Assembly: GCA_937926355.1 (NCBI GenBank)
Contig: CALAZP010000201.1
Span: forward strand, 1 to 8,332
Direction: 5' to 3'
Source: an uncultured Saprospirales bacterium
GTDB taxonomy: Bacteria; Bacteroidota; Bacteroidia; Chitinophagales; Saprospiraceae
DNA: 8,332 nt
This document shows, piece after piece, positions 1-4,878 of this stretch (position 1 is its first letter; each line of letters starts with the position of its first letter). The translations under genes and the position numbers were made by a program. Under the pieces are notes generated by a model that ran no database searches, was not told the origin of the DNA, and was given only the letters and a program-made list of their open reading frames with translations.

Positions 1-41
1 TTTTTAACCCCAAAATATTTTTAGTTCTCGAGGTTAAGCCT

Positions 42-63
42 TATATTAGCTGTGTAATCAAAC
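42..63 (+). promoter_or_regulatory. Phage promoter/leader block for the 76 gene
   Basis: TATATTAGC at 42-50 is followed by GTAATCAAAC at 54-63, with the ATG 26 bases after the box. The first element resembles the Bacteroidota -7 box TAnnTTTG. A T-rich run lies about 20 bases upstream (17-22), where a -33 element would be. The same two-part block recurs at 692, 3239, 5370 and 5666. The second box lies where transcription should start, so it may be part of the conserved 5' leader. Confidence 0.75.
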
Positions 64-75
64 AAATAACACAGC

Positions 76-615
76 ATGACAATTCAAGAGCAAATTTCAG
101 ACTTCAAAGGTTCTCAATTCGTAGGACTTGACACTGTTACCGATGTTAAGCTCAAAGGTGGTATGAAAAACCCCATGCAAAACAAGGTTACCAAAATCAC
201 CAAGGGTTCGGTGGTAATGCTATTCACTTCAGGTAAAGGCTATAAGAACATGGTCAACCGCCGTTTAAAGGTTCAAAACGGTGGAGAACTCACAACCGTC
301 GAACTCTTCGAGGCTATCGCTTCTAAAGAATTCCAGCCAGGTCCAAGACAATGGGGCAAGAGAATCGATGGAACCCCATTTGTAGAACACAAAGGCAAAA
401 CCTACCTAGAGTGTATTTTCATCAAACCAGGTAAAACCACCTACTTCCTCAACGGCAAAGAGATTGCCAAGGAAGAGATCACAGGTCTACCAGAAAAGAA
501 AGAAGGAGACCAAGGAGGTTTAAAAGATAAGGTTATCATTCGTACATTTGCTCTTGACTCCATTATTGGTGTCAGAAAGGCTGGACAACTAATTCCTGGT
601 CCGGCCACAGCCTAA
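76..615 (+). CDS. Conserved phage-type hypothetical protein, 179 aa
   Basis: This is a soluble protein with no signal peptide, membrane segment or catalytic motif that I can name. It has two dense conserved-looking blocks: YKNMVNRR at residues 56-63 and a stretch at 86-107 containing RQWGKR, GTPFVEHKG and, just after, TYLE. I have the impression of related proteins in large phages sharing the WGKR..GTP.V.HKG pattern, but no function is known to me. The C-terminal part (150-173) looks like beta strands with basic residues. The start is fixed by the promoter block 26 bases upstream; there is no Shine-Dalgarno sequence. It is a single-gene unit closed by a strong terminator at 633-658. Confidence 0.88.
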   Translation: MTIQEQISDFKGSQFVGLDTVTDVKLKGGMKNPMQNKVTKITKGSVVMLFTSGKGYKNMVNRRLKVQNGGELTTVELFEAIASKEFQPGPRQWGKRIDGTPFVEHKGKTYLECIFIKPGKTTYFLNGKEIAKEEITGLPEKKEGDQGGLKDKVIIRTFALDSIIGVRKAGQLIPGPATA

Positions 616-632
616 TTCCCCTTTGAGAAAAT

Positions 633-658
633 CCCCGGAAGAAATTCTGGGGTTTTTT
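633..658 (+). terminator. Intrinsic terminator after the 76 gene
   Basis: An eight-pair stem, CCCCGGAA (633-640) with TTCTGGGG (645-652), has one G-U pair and a GAAA tetraloop. It is followed by six T at 653-658. It lies 17 bases after the stop codon. Confidence 0.9.
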
Positions 659-661
659 GTG

Positions 662-685
662 TTCCCATTTTTTCTTAGCGCTAAG
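662..685. promoter_or_regulatory. Repeated upstream element with 12-bp palindrome, possible operator
   Basis: The 19-base string TTCCCATTTTTTCTTAGCG (662-680) recurs exactly at 1412-1430, upstream of another promoter. In this copy its end forms part of the perfect palindrome CTTAGCGCTAAG (674-685), directly before the promoter box at 692. The 1412 copy has only the left half. The position suits a regulator site or a promoter upstream element; the function is inferred only. Confidence 0.4.
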
Positions 686-691
686 TTTGGC

Positions 692-713
692 TATATTAGC
701 TAAGTAATCAAAC
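692..713 (+). promoter_or_regulatory. Phage promoter/leader block for the 725 gene
   Basis: TATATTAGC (692-700) and GTAATCAAAC (704-713) lie 25 bases before ATG 725. The spacing and sequence are the same as in the 42-63 block. Confidence 0.75.
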
Positions 714-724
714 AAAGAACTATT

Positions 725-1000
725 ATGAACAAGGAACAACTTTTACAGGCCATCTTCCACAACGCTCAAGCAACCATCCAGTTTGGCAAAGATTCTGGTG
801 ATGCTGAACTAGAAGCAATTGGACACGCAACCCTCATTGCTTTGACTGCACTTCATCGTGGGCATCTGGAAGAACTCATGGCCATTCTCGGAGGTTTTGC
901 TGCTTACAAAGTTGCATCTTCGGTGGAGGACGAAAAGCAAAATTGTGAAAACGAACTCCAGGAAATCCTGAAGTCCGCAGGAATTCGGACTCAAAACTGA
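725..1000 (+). CDS. Small mostly helical hypothetical protein, 91 aa
   Basis: I do not recognise this protein. It appears almost entirely alpha-helical: amphipathic stretches at residues 4-20, 24-42 and 48-66, an acidic helix at 67-84, and a short tail. The Ala/Leu-rich middle (33-62) could pack as a helical bundle or dimer, but it contains charged residues and is not a convincing membrane segment. The start is set by the promoter block 25 bases upstream with an A-rich leader. It is a single-gene unit with its own terminator. The reverse-strand ORF across it is a shadow. Confidence 0.82.
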   Translation: MNKEQLLQAIFHNAQATIQFGKDSGDAELEAIGHATLIALTALHRGHLEELMAILGGFAAYKVASSVEDEKQNCENELQEILKSAGIRTQN

Positions 1001-1004
1001 TTCA

Positions 1005-1038
1005 AAGATTCCCAGATTTTTTTTCTGGGAATTTTTTT
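1005..1038 (+). terminator. Intrinsic terminator after the 725 gene; T-run doubles as upstream tract of next promoter
   Basis: ATTCCCAGA (1008-1016) pairs with TCTGGGAAT (1024-1032) around a T-rich loop, followed by a run of T. Flanking A and T runs make the structure partly bidirectional. The same T-run sits about 18-24 bases before the promoter box at 1056, so the two signals appear to share sequence. Confidence 0.85.
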
Positions 1039-1055
1039 ATTTGAGAAACTATGTT

Positions 1056-1077
1056 TAATTTAGCCGAGCAATCCAAA
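1056..1077 (+). promoter_or_regulatory. Variant phage promoter/leader block for the 1091 gene
   Basis: TAATTTAGC (1056-1064) followed by GCAATCCAAA is a diverged version of the TATATTAGC...GTAATCAAA block. It ends 27 bases before ATG 1091. TTTG at 1040-1043 may add a -33-like element. Confidence 0.6.
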
Positions 1078-1090
1078 AACAGGACGTTTT

Positions 1091-1354
1091 ATGAGTAAAT
1101 CAAAGAAAGCAGAAGCTATGGCTTCTCTGGGTAAGAAAACCCTCAAGGTGAAAACAGACAAGCACTTGCAGGTCTACAGTAAAAAATCAATTGATGAAAA
1201 CACCTCATCAAAGATGCGACCAGGAGCAGAAGTGATTCTCGACTTCTTGGAAGCAACAGCTCCTAACGGAGAACAAATCGTTCGTGTTCGTAAAGACGGT
1301 TCAACGCGTACCTTCTATACTACCGACAAACTTGTTCAGGAGGTTATCGACTAA
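1091..1354 (+). CDS. Small basic hypothetical protein, 87 aa
   Basis: I cannot assign a family. The first 35 residues are lysine-rich (SKSKKAEAM, GKKTLKVKTDK) and likely flexible. The rest (about 42-87) alternates hydrophobic and charged residues: GAEVILDFLEA, then QIVRVRKDGSTRTFYTTDKL. That pattern suits a small beta-barrel (SH3- or OB-like), so nucleic-acid contact is possible, but this is inference from charge and strand pattern only. It has its own promoter variant upstream and a UUCG-loop terminator downstream, so it is a single-gene unit. Confidence 0.82.
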   Translation: MSKSKKAEAMASLGKKTLKVKTDKHLQVYSKKSIDENTSSKMRPGAEVILDFLEATAPNGEQIVRVRKDGSTRTFYTTDKLVQEVID

Positions 1355-1381
1355 CCAGTCTCACTCCCTCAACACAGAAAA

Positions 1382-1407
1382 GGCGTTCTTCGGAACGTCT
1401 TTTTTTT
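1382..1407 (+). terminator. Intrinsic terminator with TTCG tetraloop
   Basis: GGCGTTC (1382-1388), loop TTCG, then GAACGTC (1393-1399) with one G-U pair, followed by eight T (1400-1407). This is a classic UUCG-capped terminator for the 1091 gene. Confidence 0.93.
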
Positions 1408-1411
1408 ATCA

Positions 1412-1449
1412 TTCCCATTTTTTCTTAGCGGATTGTATTTGTAATTTTG
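1412..1449 (+). promoter_or_regulatory. Promoter region of the 1474 operon
   Basis: It starts with a second copy of the 19-base element TTCCCATTTTTTCTTAGCG (1412-1430). TAATTTTG at 1442-1449 matches the Bacteroidota -7 consensus TAnnTTTG and ends 25 bases before ATG 1474, the same distance as the phage blocks. The GTAATCAAA box is absent (GTATAGACAAAT instead), so this promoter may be read by the host enzyme under different control. Confidence 0.55.
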
Positions 1450-1473
1450 TATAGACAAATAAGGTCGACAACT

Positions 1474-1617
1474 ATGATTGAAGCAATTAAAGAAACAGTT
1501 AAGTGGTTTAAGGAAGACCCTAAAGAAGCACTTGGTAGCCTTTTAGTAATGATTATGCTATTTGGTTTTCTTTATGTAGCACTATGGTTTGACGCCATAA
1601 TTTCAGGAAGAATATGA
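1474..1617 (+). CDS. Small single-pass membrane protein, 47 aa
   Basis: Reading from ATG 1474 gives 47 residues: a charged amphipathic N-terminal part (1-19, with KETVKWFKEDPKEA), one hydrophobic segment at about 21-39 (LLVMIMLFGFLYVALWF), and a short tail ending GRI. This suits a tiny inner-membrane protein whose N-terminus probably faces the cytoplasm. The stop overlaps the next start as ATGA (1614-1617), which supports real translation and coupling. A promoter-like TAATTTTG lies 25 bases upstream. The function is unknown; small membrane proteins of phages include lysis, exclusion and envelope-modifying factors, but nothing here selects one. Confidence 0.75.
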   Translation: MIEAIKETVKWFKEDPKEALGSLLVMIMLFGFLYVALWFDAIISGRI

Positions 1618-1838
1618 AAAAGATAATTCAAATCAAAGAGGTAGTAGATAACTGGGGTAATGAAACCTTTGTTACTACATCTCACCAAATCAAAAAGGTT
1701 CTTCAGGACCCGGAATCGTGGACTGATGACATGACATTCACCTACGAGGTGAACGGAGAAAGAGGCATTTGTTTAATTGATGACCTTATCGGACAGGAGG
1801 TATTTGTTGGTAATGAGGTTATCCTAGTTGAGGAATAA
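1614..1838 (+). CDS. Small hypothetical protein, 74 aa
   Basis: I do not recognise this protein. It is compact and acidic, with a beta/alpha look: strand-like segments at residues 4-11, 18-22, 41-47 (FTYEVNG), 51-55 and 62-72 (EVFVGNEVILVEE), and a helix around 23-31. There is no cysteine cluster, signal or membrane segment. It is the middle member of a coupled trio, with a 4-base ATGA overlap with the membrane protein upstream and a 1-base TAATG overlap with the cysteine-containing protein downstream. Co-translation suggests that the three act together. Confidence 0.82.
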   Translation: MKKIIQIKEVVDNWGNETFVTTSHQIKKVLQDPESWTDDMTFTYEVNGERGICLIDDLIGQEVFVGNEVILVEE

Positions 1839-2146
1839 TGTTAGACGACATCACAAGTTTAAGCGAAGACCTCAAATCTTTAGGATTTGACAAACCCAAC
1901 TGTTATAACTGTATACACAGGAAGGAGCTTAATTGGTCTGCGCATTCTAAGTGTACAGCACTCCAAACTATTCAGGGCATTGAAACCCTTAATCCAGAAA
2001 TGATAAACGCTCTCATCTCGGCGGGAAAGGTAAAAGTACCCGGAGTGAAGTTCCATCAACACGGGATTGCAAATGGTTGGGCTAACTGGCCAAGCAACTT
2101 TGATCCTGTCTGGTTGGAAGAGTGTAGGTTCTACGAAAAGAAATAA
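1838..2146 (+). CDS. Conserved phage-type protein with four-cysteine metal site, 102 aa
   Basis: C22-x2-C25, C39 and C96 are spaced for a metal-binding fold. H27, H36 and H73/H75 are extra candidate ligands. The C-terminal block HGIANGW, then NFDPVWLEEC (residues 75-96) resembles a family of small proteins that I recall from phages and Bacteroidota genomes, with the pattern C-x2-C-x-x-R ... H-x-x-C ... G-I-x-x-G-W ... F-D-P-x-W. Family recognition is from memory and its function is unknown to me. It lacks a signal peptide and is probably cytoplasmic. The start overlaps the upstream stop (TAATG). No clear T-tailed terminator follows; the 125-base gap to the next gene holds a promoter. Confidence 0.85.
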   Translation: MLDDITSLSEDLKSLGFDKPNCYNCIHRKELNWSAHSKCTALQTIQGIETLNPEMINALISAGKVKVPGVKFHQHGIANGWANWPSNFDPVWLEECRFYEKK

Positions 2147-2237
2147 CCCCCTAAACGTAGTTTAAACTTTCCCTAAAAAGGTTAAACAAAAATGTTAAAA
2201 ACATGTCTAATAATTTTCGTACCTCGGGGTTTAATCT

Positions 2238-2245
2238 TATATTTG
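2238..2245 (+). promoter_or_regulatory. Consensus Bacteroidota-type -7 box for the 2272 gene
   Basis: TATATTTG (2238-2245) fits TAnnTTTG exactly and ends 27 bases before ATG 2272. The downstream GTAATCAAA box is replaced by GTTATAGAACCAAG. The rest of the 2147-2271 gap is AT-rich, with a GTTTAAAC palindrome at 2160-2167 and a second GGTTAAAC nearby. Confidence 0.6.
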
Positions 2246-2271
2246 GGTTATAGAACCAAGACAAATTAGTT

Positions 2272-2469
2272 ATGTCTCAAAAACAATCGTTTCTTTGGAA
2301 CAGGATACTTGAAGTATCTTCTGCTCTTAAAGATTCAAAGGATGCCCTAGACAAATGGGAGAAACAGATGCTTTTGAAGGTCTTGCTTCGTCAATTAAAA
2401 GATGACATGAGTGAGGTGGCCTTTAAAGATCTTGTTTGCAAAAACAAGAGTAGGCTCGTTTCGCACTAA
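2272..2469 (+). CDS. Small helical hypothetical protein, 65 aa
   Basis: I do not recognise it. It is almost entirely helical and rich in Lys and Leu, with a helix at about 8-24, a second at 25-43 (DKWEKQMLLKVLLRQL) and a basic tail. The charge pattern suits a small helix-pair binding protein, but no DNA-binding motif is clear. The start follows a consensus -7 box and an A-rich leader (CAAATTAGTT) with no Shine-Dalgarno sequence. A strong terminator at 2499-2526 closes it as a single-gene unit. Confidence 0.78.
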   Translation: MSQKQSFLWNRILEVSSALKDSKDALDKWEKQMLLKVLLRQLKDDMSEVAFKDLVCKNKSRLVSH

Positions 2470-2498
2470 GAATCTAAAGAGTTATTTTATTATTATGT

Positions 2499-2526
2499 GG
2501 CCAGGGATAATCCCTTGGCCTTTTTT
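2499..2526 (+). terminator. Intrinsic terminator after the 2272 gene
   Basis: GGCCAGGG (2499-2506) pairs with CCCTTGGCC-side bases (2512-2520) through one G-U pair, followed by six T (2521-2526). Confidence 0.9.
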
Positions 2527-2563
2527 GTGTCCTTTGGAATATATACATAAACAAAATTACCGA

Positions 2564-3142
2564 ATGGGACACATTAAAAAATTCCACGACTTTTCTCAGT
2601 CTGCTGACAGTAGAATCCACGAGGAAGAGGATTCAGATCTTTTAAGAGACCTAGAAAACATAGGCATGAAGGAGAAGACTTACACCAAAGAAATGTTCCA
2701 GGATGCTATGGATGGTGTTAACTTTTGGGATCACATCGAACTTGAAACCAATGATGAATTTAACTTTGACATGGGTAAATCATATTTAACCAGTGCTATT
2801 ATTACAGCATACTTCCAGGGTGCGGTTTCTGGAAAATGGGACACCTCATCACTTTGGGATGAAATAGTAAGTGAAGTTCAGGGATTAGATACCGACGGTT
2901 ATGCAGATGATGAAGATCGTTATACCATAGAAGAATTGGAAAGTGCTTTCGATTATGTTAGTTGGGATTCCCTTGCAGGAGATGTAGAAGATCAGGCAAT
3001 AGATGATGTTGAGGTAGAGGTTGATGCATCAACAATAGACAATGAGGTTGAAATAGAAGCTAAAGCAAGTATCGACAACGACTACACAAGAGATTATGTA
3101 GACCAGAACGACATTATCAGAGAGATATTGGACAATCTATAG
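2564..3142 (+). CDS. Acidic hypothetical protein with KKFHDF N-terminus, 192 aa
   Basis: The open frame extends back to 2411, but that part crosses the previous gene and its terminator, so I place the start at ATG 2564 (MGHIKKFHDF). The protein is strongly acidic from residue 12 onward: an HEEEDSD run, a helix-rich middle (about 38-108), and a C-terminal half full of Asp and Glu with alternating hydrophobic residues (VEVEVDASTIDNEVEIEA). No family is recognised. The short basic N-terminus resembles the HIKKFxEF-type beginnings I recall from proteins of large Bacteroidota phages, where a packaging or targeting role could be imagined; that is speculation. No clean promoter box is seen; GTCCTTTG at 2529-2536 is a weak candidate at the usual distance. 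Confidence 0.8.
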   Translation: MGHIKKFHDFSQSADSRIHEEEDSDLLRDLENIGMKEKTYTKEMFQDAMDGVNFWDHIELETNDEFNFDMGKSYLTSAIITAYFQGAVSGKWDTSSLWDEIVSEVQGLDTDGYADDEDRYTIEELESAFDYVSWDSLAGDVEDQAIDDVEVEVDASTIDNEVEIEAKASIDNDYTRDYVDQNDIIREILDNL

Positions 3143-3170
3143 TCCACGTAAAACCTCTGTAAAATCACAT

Positions 3171-3204
3171 AAAAAGTGCGTGGAGTTTTTCTTCGCACTT
3201 TTTT
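3171..3204 (+). terminator. Intrinsic terminator after the 2564 gene
   Basis: AAAAAGTGCG (3171-3180) pairs with CGCACTTTTT (3194-3203) around a 13-base loop. The 3' arm carries the T-run and the 5' arm the matching A-run, so it may act in both directions. Confidence 0.85.
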
Positions 3205-3238
3205 CTTGTTCTCAGTTTTTTTATCCGAACTCGTTTCC

Positions 3239-3260
3239 TATATTAGCTATGTAATCAAAA
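3239..3260 (+). promoter_or_regulatory. Phage promoter/leader block for the 3270-4397 operon
   Basis: TATATTAGC (3239-3247) and GTAATCAAAA (3251-3260) lie 23 bases before ATG 3270. A seven-T tract at 3216-3222 occupies the -33 position. Confidence 0.75.
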
Positions 3261-3269
3261 ACAACAATT

Positions 3270-3644
3270 ATGAGCACACGTTCACGCATCGGGATCCAAA
3301 ACGAAAACGGATCAGTCACTTCAATCTACTGCCACTACGACGGATATCCAGAAGGAGTAGGCAAAGAGCTGGTAGAAAACTACAACTCGCCTGATAAGAT
3401 CAACAATCTTCTAAGCAAGGGAGATATGAGCTCCATCCACTCCAACGAGCATTACAAAGATCGTGGAGAAACCAACGTGGATGCTATGGTTTCTGCAAAC
3501 GAGCAGGCATACGTTAAAGACACAGACCAGTCTTGGGGAGAGTACGCTTACCTATACCGAAATGGTGAATGGGAAGTTTGCCCGATACGTGGTGAAGGAA
3601 ATAAATTCACCCCGGTCCAATCACTACTAAAAGAGGAAGCGTAA
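3270..3644 (+). CDS. Conserved phage hypothetical protein (STRSRIGI family), 124 aa
   Basis: The N-terminus STRSRIGI, then SVTSIYCHYDGYPEGVG (residues 15-31), a leucine/GDMSS segment (47-56) and WGEYAYLY...GEWEV (89-103) form a layout that I recognise from a small protein family widespread in tailed phages and some bacterial genomes. No biochemical function is known to me. It is cytoplasmic, with no signal or membrane segment. The start is fixed by the promoter block and an A-rich leader. Its stop overlaps the next start by one base (TAATG, 3642-3646), so the two proteins are translationally coupled. A frame from 3176 across the same DNA is a shadow. Confidence 0.9.
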   Translation: MSTRSRIGIQNENGSVTSIYCHYDGYPEGVGKELVENYNSPDKINNLLSKGDMSSIHSNEHYKDRGETNVDAMVSANEQAYVKDTDQSWGEYAYLYRNGEWEVCPIRGEGNKFTPVQSLLKEEA

Positions 3645-4063
3645 TGGGAAGGTATTATAGCGGAGACATTGAAGGGAAGTTTTGGTTTGGTGTCCAGGAC
3701 AGCACAGATGCTTCCCACTTCGGAGGAACAGAATCTCCAATCGTTGATGAGGAAAGTAATGGGGTTGTTGGGTCTCATTACTTATTCACCAAAGAAGATC
3801 TCCCCGACATTCAGGATGCCCTAGACAGGTGTCTTGCGGGTTTGGGAGACAACAAAGAAAAGTTAGATCAGTTCTTTGAGGGGCGTGTGGCCTACAATGA
3901 TGAACAGGTAGCAGAGCATTTGGAAATTGAAGGAGAGGAAAAAGAGGTAGAGACGCTCACCCGCGCAATGTTAATGCTCTATGCCCGATTGGGACTTGGA
4001 GAAAAGATTAAGGCCTGTGTGGAAGAAAAAGGCCAATGTGAGTTTGAAGCTGATTACTATTAA
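3644..4063 (+). CDS. Conserved hypothetical protein (MGRYYSGDIEGKFWF family), 139 aa
   Basis: The N-terminus MGRYYSGDIEGKFWFGVQ and the later segments DLPDIQDAL (52-60), LGDNKEKLDQFF (67-78), ARLGLGEKI (114-122) and CVEEKGQCEFEAD (125-137) match a hypothetical family that I recall from phages and Bacteroidota accessory regions. The function is not known to me. C63, C125 and C132 are present, but there is no CxxC pair. The protein looks mixed, with a beta-rich start and helical remainder. It is second in a four-gene operon, overlapping the upstream stop by one base and followed after five bases by the 59-aa gene. Confidence 0.88.
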   Translation: MGRYYSGDIEGKFWFGVQDSTDASHFGGTESPIVDEESNGVVGSHYLFTKEDLPDIQDALDRCLAGLGDNKEKLDQFFEGRVAYNDEQVAEHLEIEGEEKEVETLTRAMLMLYARLGLGEKIKACVEEKGQCEFEADYY

Positions 4064-4068
4064 GAACT

Positions 4069-4248
4069 ATGGCAACCTACGTAACCGCAACCCCGTCTCA
4101 AGAATTAGATCTTCCGAGTGAAGAAGTAAGAGACCAATTCGTTCGTCTTGCTGAAGCATTGCTTCAGAAAAGATACAAGTTCAAACCCCAGCGACGAGCA
4201 GTTGCTGCTAAAATGTACATCAAATGGCTGGAGAGAAAGGGGCTTTAA
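4069..4248 (+). CDS. Small helical hypothetical protein, 59 aa
   Basis: ATG 4069 lies five bases after the preceding stop and reads 59 residues: a polar start (ATYVTATPSQELD), a helix (SEEVRDQFVRLAEALLQ, 17-33) and a strongly basic second half (KRYKFKPQRRAVAAKMYIKW) ending RKGL. The compact helical shape and positive charge would allow binding to nucleic acid or an acidic partner, but no motif proves it. Tight spacing and phage-like codon use support it as the third gene of the 3270 operon. It falls just below a 60-residue cutoff and could easily be missed. Confidence 0.78.
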   Translation: MATYVTATPSQELDLPSEEVRDQFVRLAEALLQKRYKFKPQRRAVAAKMYIKWLERKGL

Positions 4249-4397
4249 CCAAAGACGAAAAAGATGATATCATGTGGTCACTTGACTATGTGATGAGGTC
4301 TATAAAAGTTTTCTGGAATTCAGAAGACTTTGACAGACCCTTTTTTGCAAGGCATCTAAAGGAAGCTCTTGCAAAACTAGAAGGGGACCAAAAATAA
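4224..4397 (+). CDS. Small acidic hypothetical protein overlapping its upstream neighbour, 57 aa
   Basis: ATG 4224 starts inside the 59-aa gene, overlapping it by 25 bases in another frame, and reads 57 residues to TAA 4395-4397. A helix at about 10-33 (KDEKDDIMWSLDYVMRSIKVFW) and a second at about 41-55 (FARHLKEALAKLEGD) give a helical hairpin. An alternative start is Met17 (4272), just past the upstream stop, which would give about 41 residues. No family is recognised. The frame is open exactly through the space before the next terminator region, which favours a real last gene of the operon. The reverse-strand ORF here is a shadow. Confidence 0.65.
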   Translation: MAGEKGALTKDEKDDIMWSLDYVMRSIKVFWNSEDFDRPFFARHLKEALAKLEGDQK

Positions 4398-4398
4398 T

Positions 4399-4433
4399 CG
4401 GGTGTCATAACCAGGGGACTAAGCCCCCTCCCG
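4399..4433 (+). other. Stacked hairpin structure after the 4224 gene
   Basis: CGGG (4399-4402) can pair with CCCG (4430-4433), and AGGGG (4413-4417) with CCCCT (4425-4429), so the two stems would stack with a ten-base bulge on one side. A TGTTGTTGTTTG run follows instead of a clean T-tract. It may be a weak terminator, an RNA-stability element or part of a small RNA; I cannot tell which. Confidence 0.4.
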
Positions 4434-4455
4434 TGTTGTTGTTTGATTACACCAG

Positions 4456-4483
4456 TGGATTCGCTTAGTGAATCCATTTTTTT
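4456..4483 (+). terminator. Intrinsic terminator before the DUF4314 gene
   Basis: TGGATTCGC (4456-4464) pairs with GTGAATCCA (4468-4476) including one G-U pair, followed by seven T (4477-4483). It ends the 3270 operon; the T-run lies 17-23 bases before the next promoter box. Confidence 0.88.
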
Positions 4484-4499
4484 GTGCGTTGAGGTTAAG

Positions 4500-4522
4500 T
4501 ATATTGTGGTAAATAATCAAAC
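4500..4522 (+). promoter_or_regulatory. Variant phage promoter/leader block for the 4524 gene
   Basis: TATATTGTG (4500-4508) is followed by TAATCAAAC (4514-4522), which ends one base before the GTG start. The block is the usual one, but the start codon is about 8-10 bases closer than elsewhere, giving a very short leader. Confidence 0.6.
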
Positions 4523-4523
4523 A

Positions 4524-4781
4524 GTGAAATACTTAAAAGGTAAAAGAGTTCGAATGATTCATATGGAGGATTTGGATCCAATCCAAGCAGGTCAATGTGG
4601 TGTAGTTCAATTCGTGGATGACCTCAACCAACTACATGTCCAATGGGACGATGGAAGAACCCTAGCGATTATCCCTGAGAAAGATCAATTTGAAGTGCTG
4701 GACAATTACGAGGTCGACGAAATCTCCACGGAAGATCTGGATGCTGCAGTGGATCTTTTTGATAGAATTTCAATGAACTAA
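4524..4781 (+). CDS. DUF4314 domain protein, 85 aa
   Basis: Residues 6-59 match the DUF4314 layout: GKRVRMIHMED at the front, a Gly-rich turn (QAGQCGVV), a VDDLNQLHVQWDDGRTL core (31-47) and a final FEVL. This small beta-barrel-like domain is common in phages and mobile elements; its role is unknown. I choose GTG 4524 because it begins the domain cleanly (KYLKGKRVRM) and follows the leader box. The open frame reaches back to 4443, but that would place the terminator and promoter inside the gene, and ATG 4554 would cut the first strand. A short acidic helical tail (64-83) follows the domain. Confidence 0.85.
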   Translation: MKYLKGKRVRMIHMEDLDPIQAGQCGVVQFVDDLNQLHVQWDDGRTLAIIPEKDQFEVLDNYEVDEISTEDLDAAVDLFDRISMN

Positions 4782-4806
4782 TAGTATAGTATGTTCGTAA
4801 GATACT

Positions 4807-4831
4807 CCCACATACGTGCGGGTACGTTTTT
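4807..4831 (+). terminator. Possible weak terminator after the DUF4314 gene
   Basis: CCC (4807-4809) with GGG (4820-4822) and CA/TG inside give an imperfect hairpin with one A-C mismatch, followed by ACG and five T (4827-4831). It is weaker than the other terminators here, but in the expected place. Confidence 0.45.
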
Positions 4832-4850
4832 ATTATTAGTGGATTTGGAT

Positions 4851-4869
4851 TATATTAGCTCTATCAAAC
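4851..4869 (+). promoter_or_regulatory. Phage promoter/leader block for the 4879 gene
   Basis: TATATTAGC (4851-4859) is followed by CTATCAAAC, a shortened second box. ATG 4879 is 20 bases after the first box. A five-T tract lies about 20 bases upstream. Confidence 0.7.
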
Positions 4870-4878
4870 AATCACACC

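Noticed and set aside
972..991. AGTCCG/CGGACT inverted repeat inside the 725 gene as an early terminator
   Set aside because: It has no T-run and lies before the stop; a better terminator follows at 1005-1038.
809..994. Reverse-strand ORF over the 725 gene
   Set aside because: It lies fully inside a better-supported + strand gene with its own promoter and terminator, and has no promoter of its own; a shadow frame.
2411..2563. N-terminal extension of the 2564 gene from ATG 2411
   Set aside because: It would run through the end of the 2272 gene and through a strong terminator; the protein character changes at Met 2564.
3176..3394. 72-aa + strand ORF over a terminator and the 3270 gene
   Set aside because: It starts inside a terminator hairpin, is Arg/Ser-rich like an out-of-frame read, and overlaps a recognised family in another frame.
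3548..3778. Reverse-strand 76-aa ORF across the 3270/3644 junction
   Set aside because: It spans two well-supported genes with a coupled stop/start; no supporting signals on the reverse strand.
4443..4523. Upstream extension of the DUF4314 gene
   Set aside because: The region contains a terminator and a promoter block; the domain starts just after GTG 4524.
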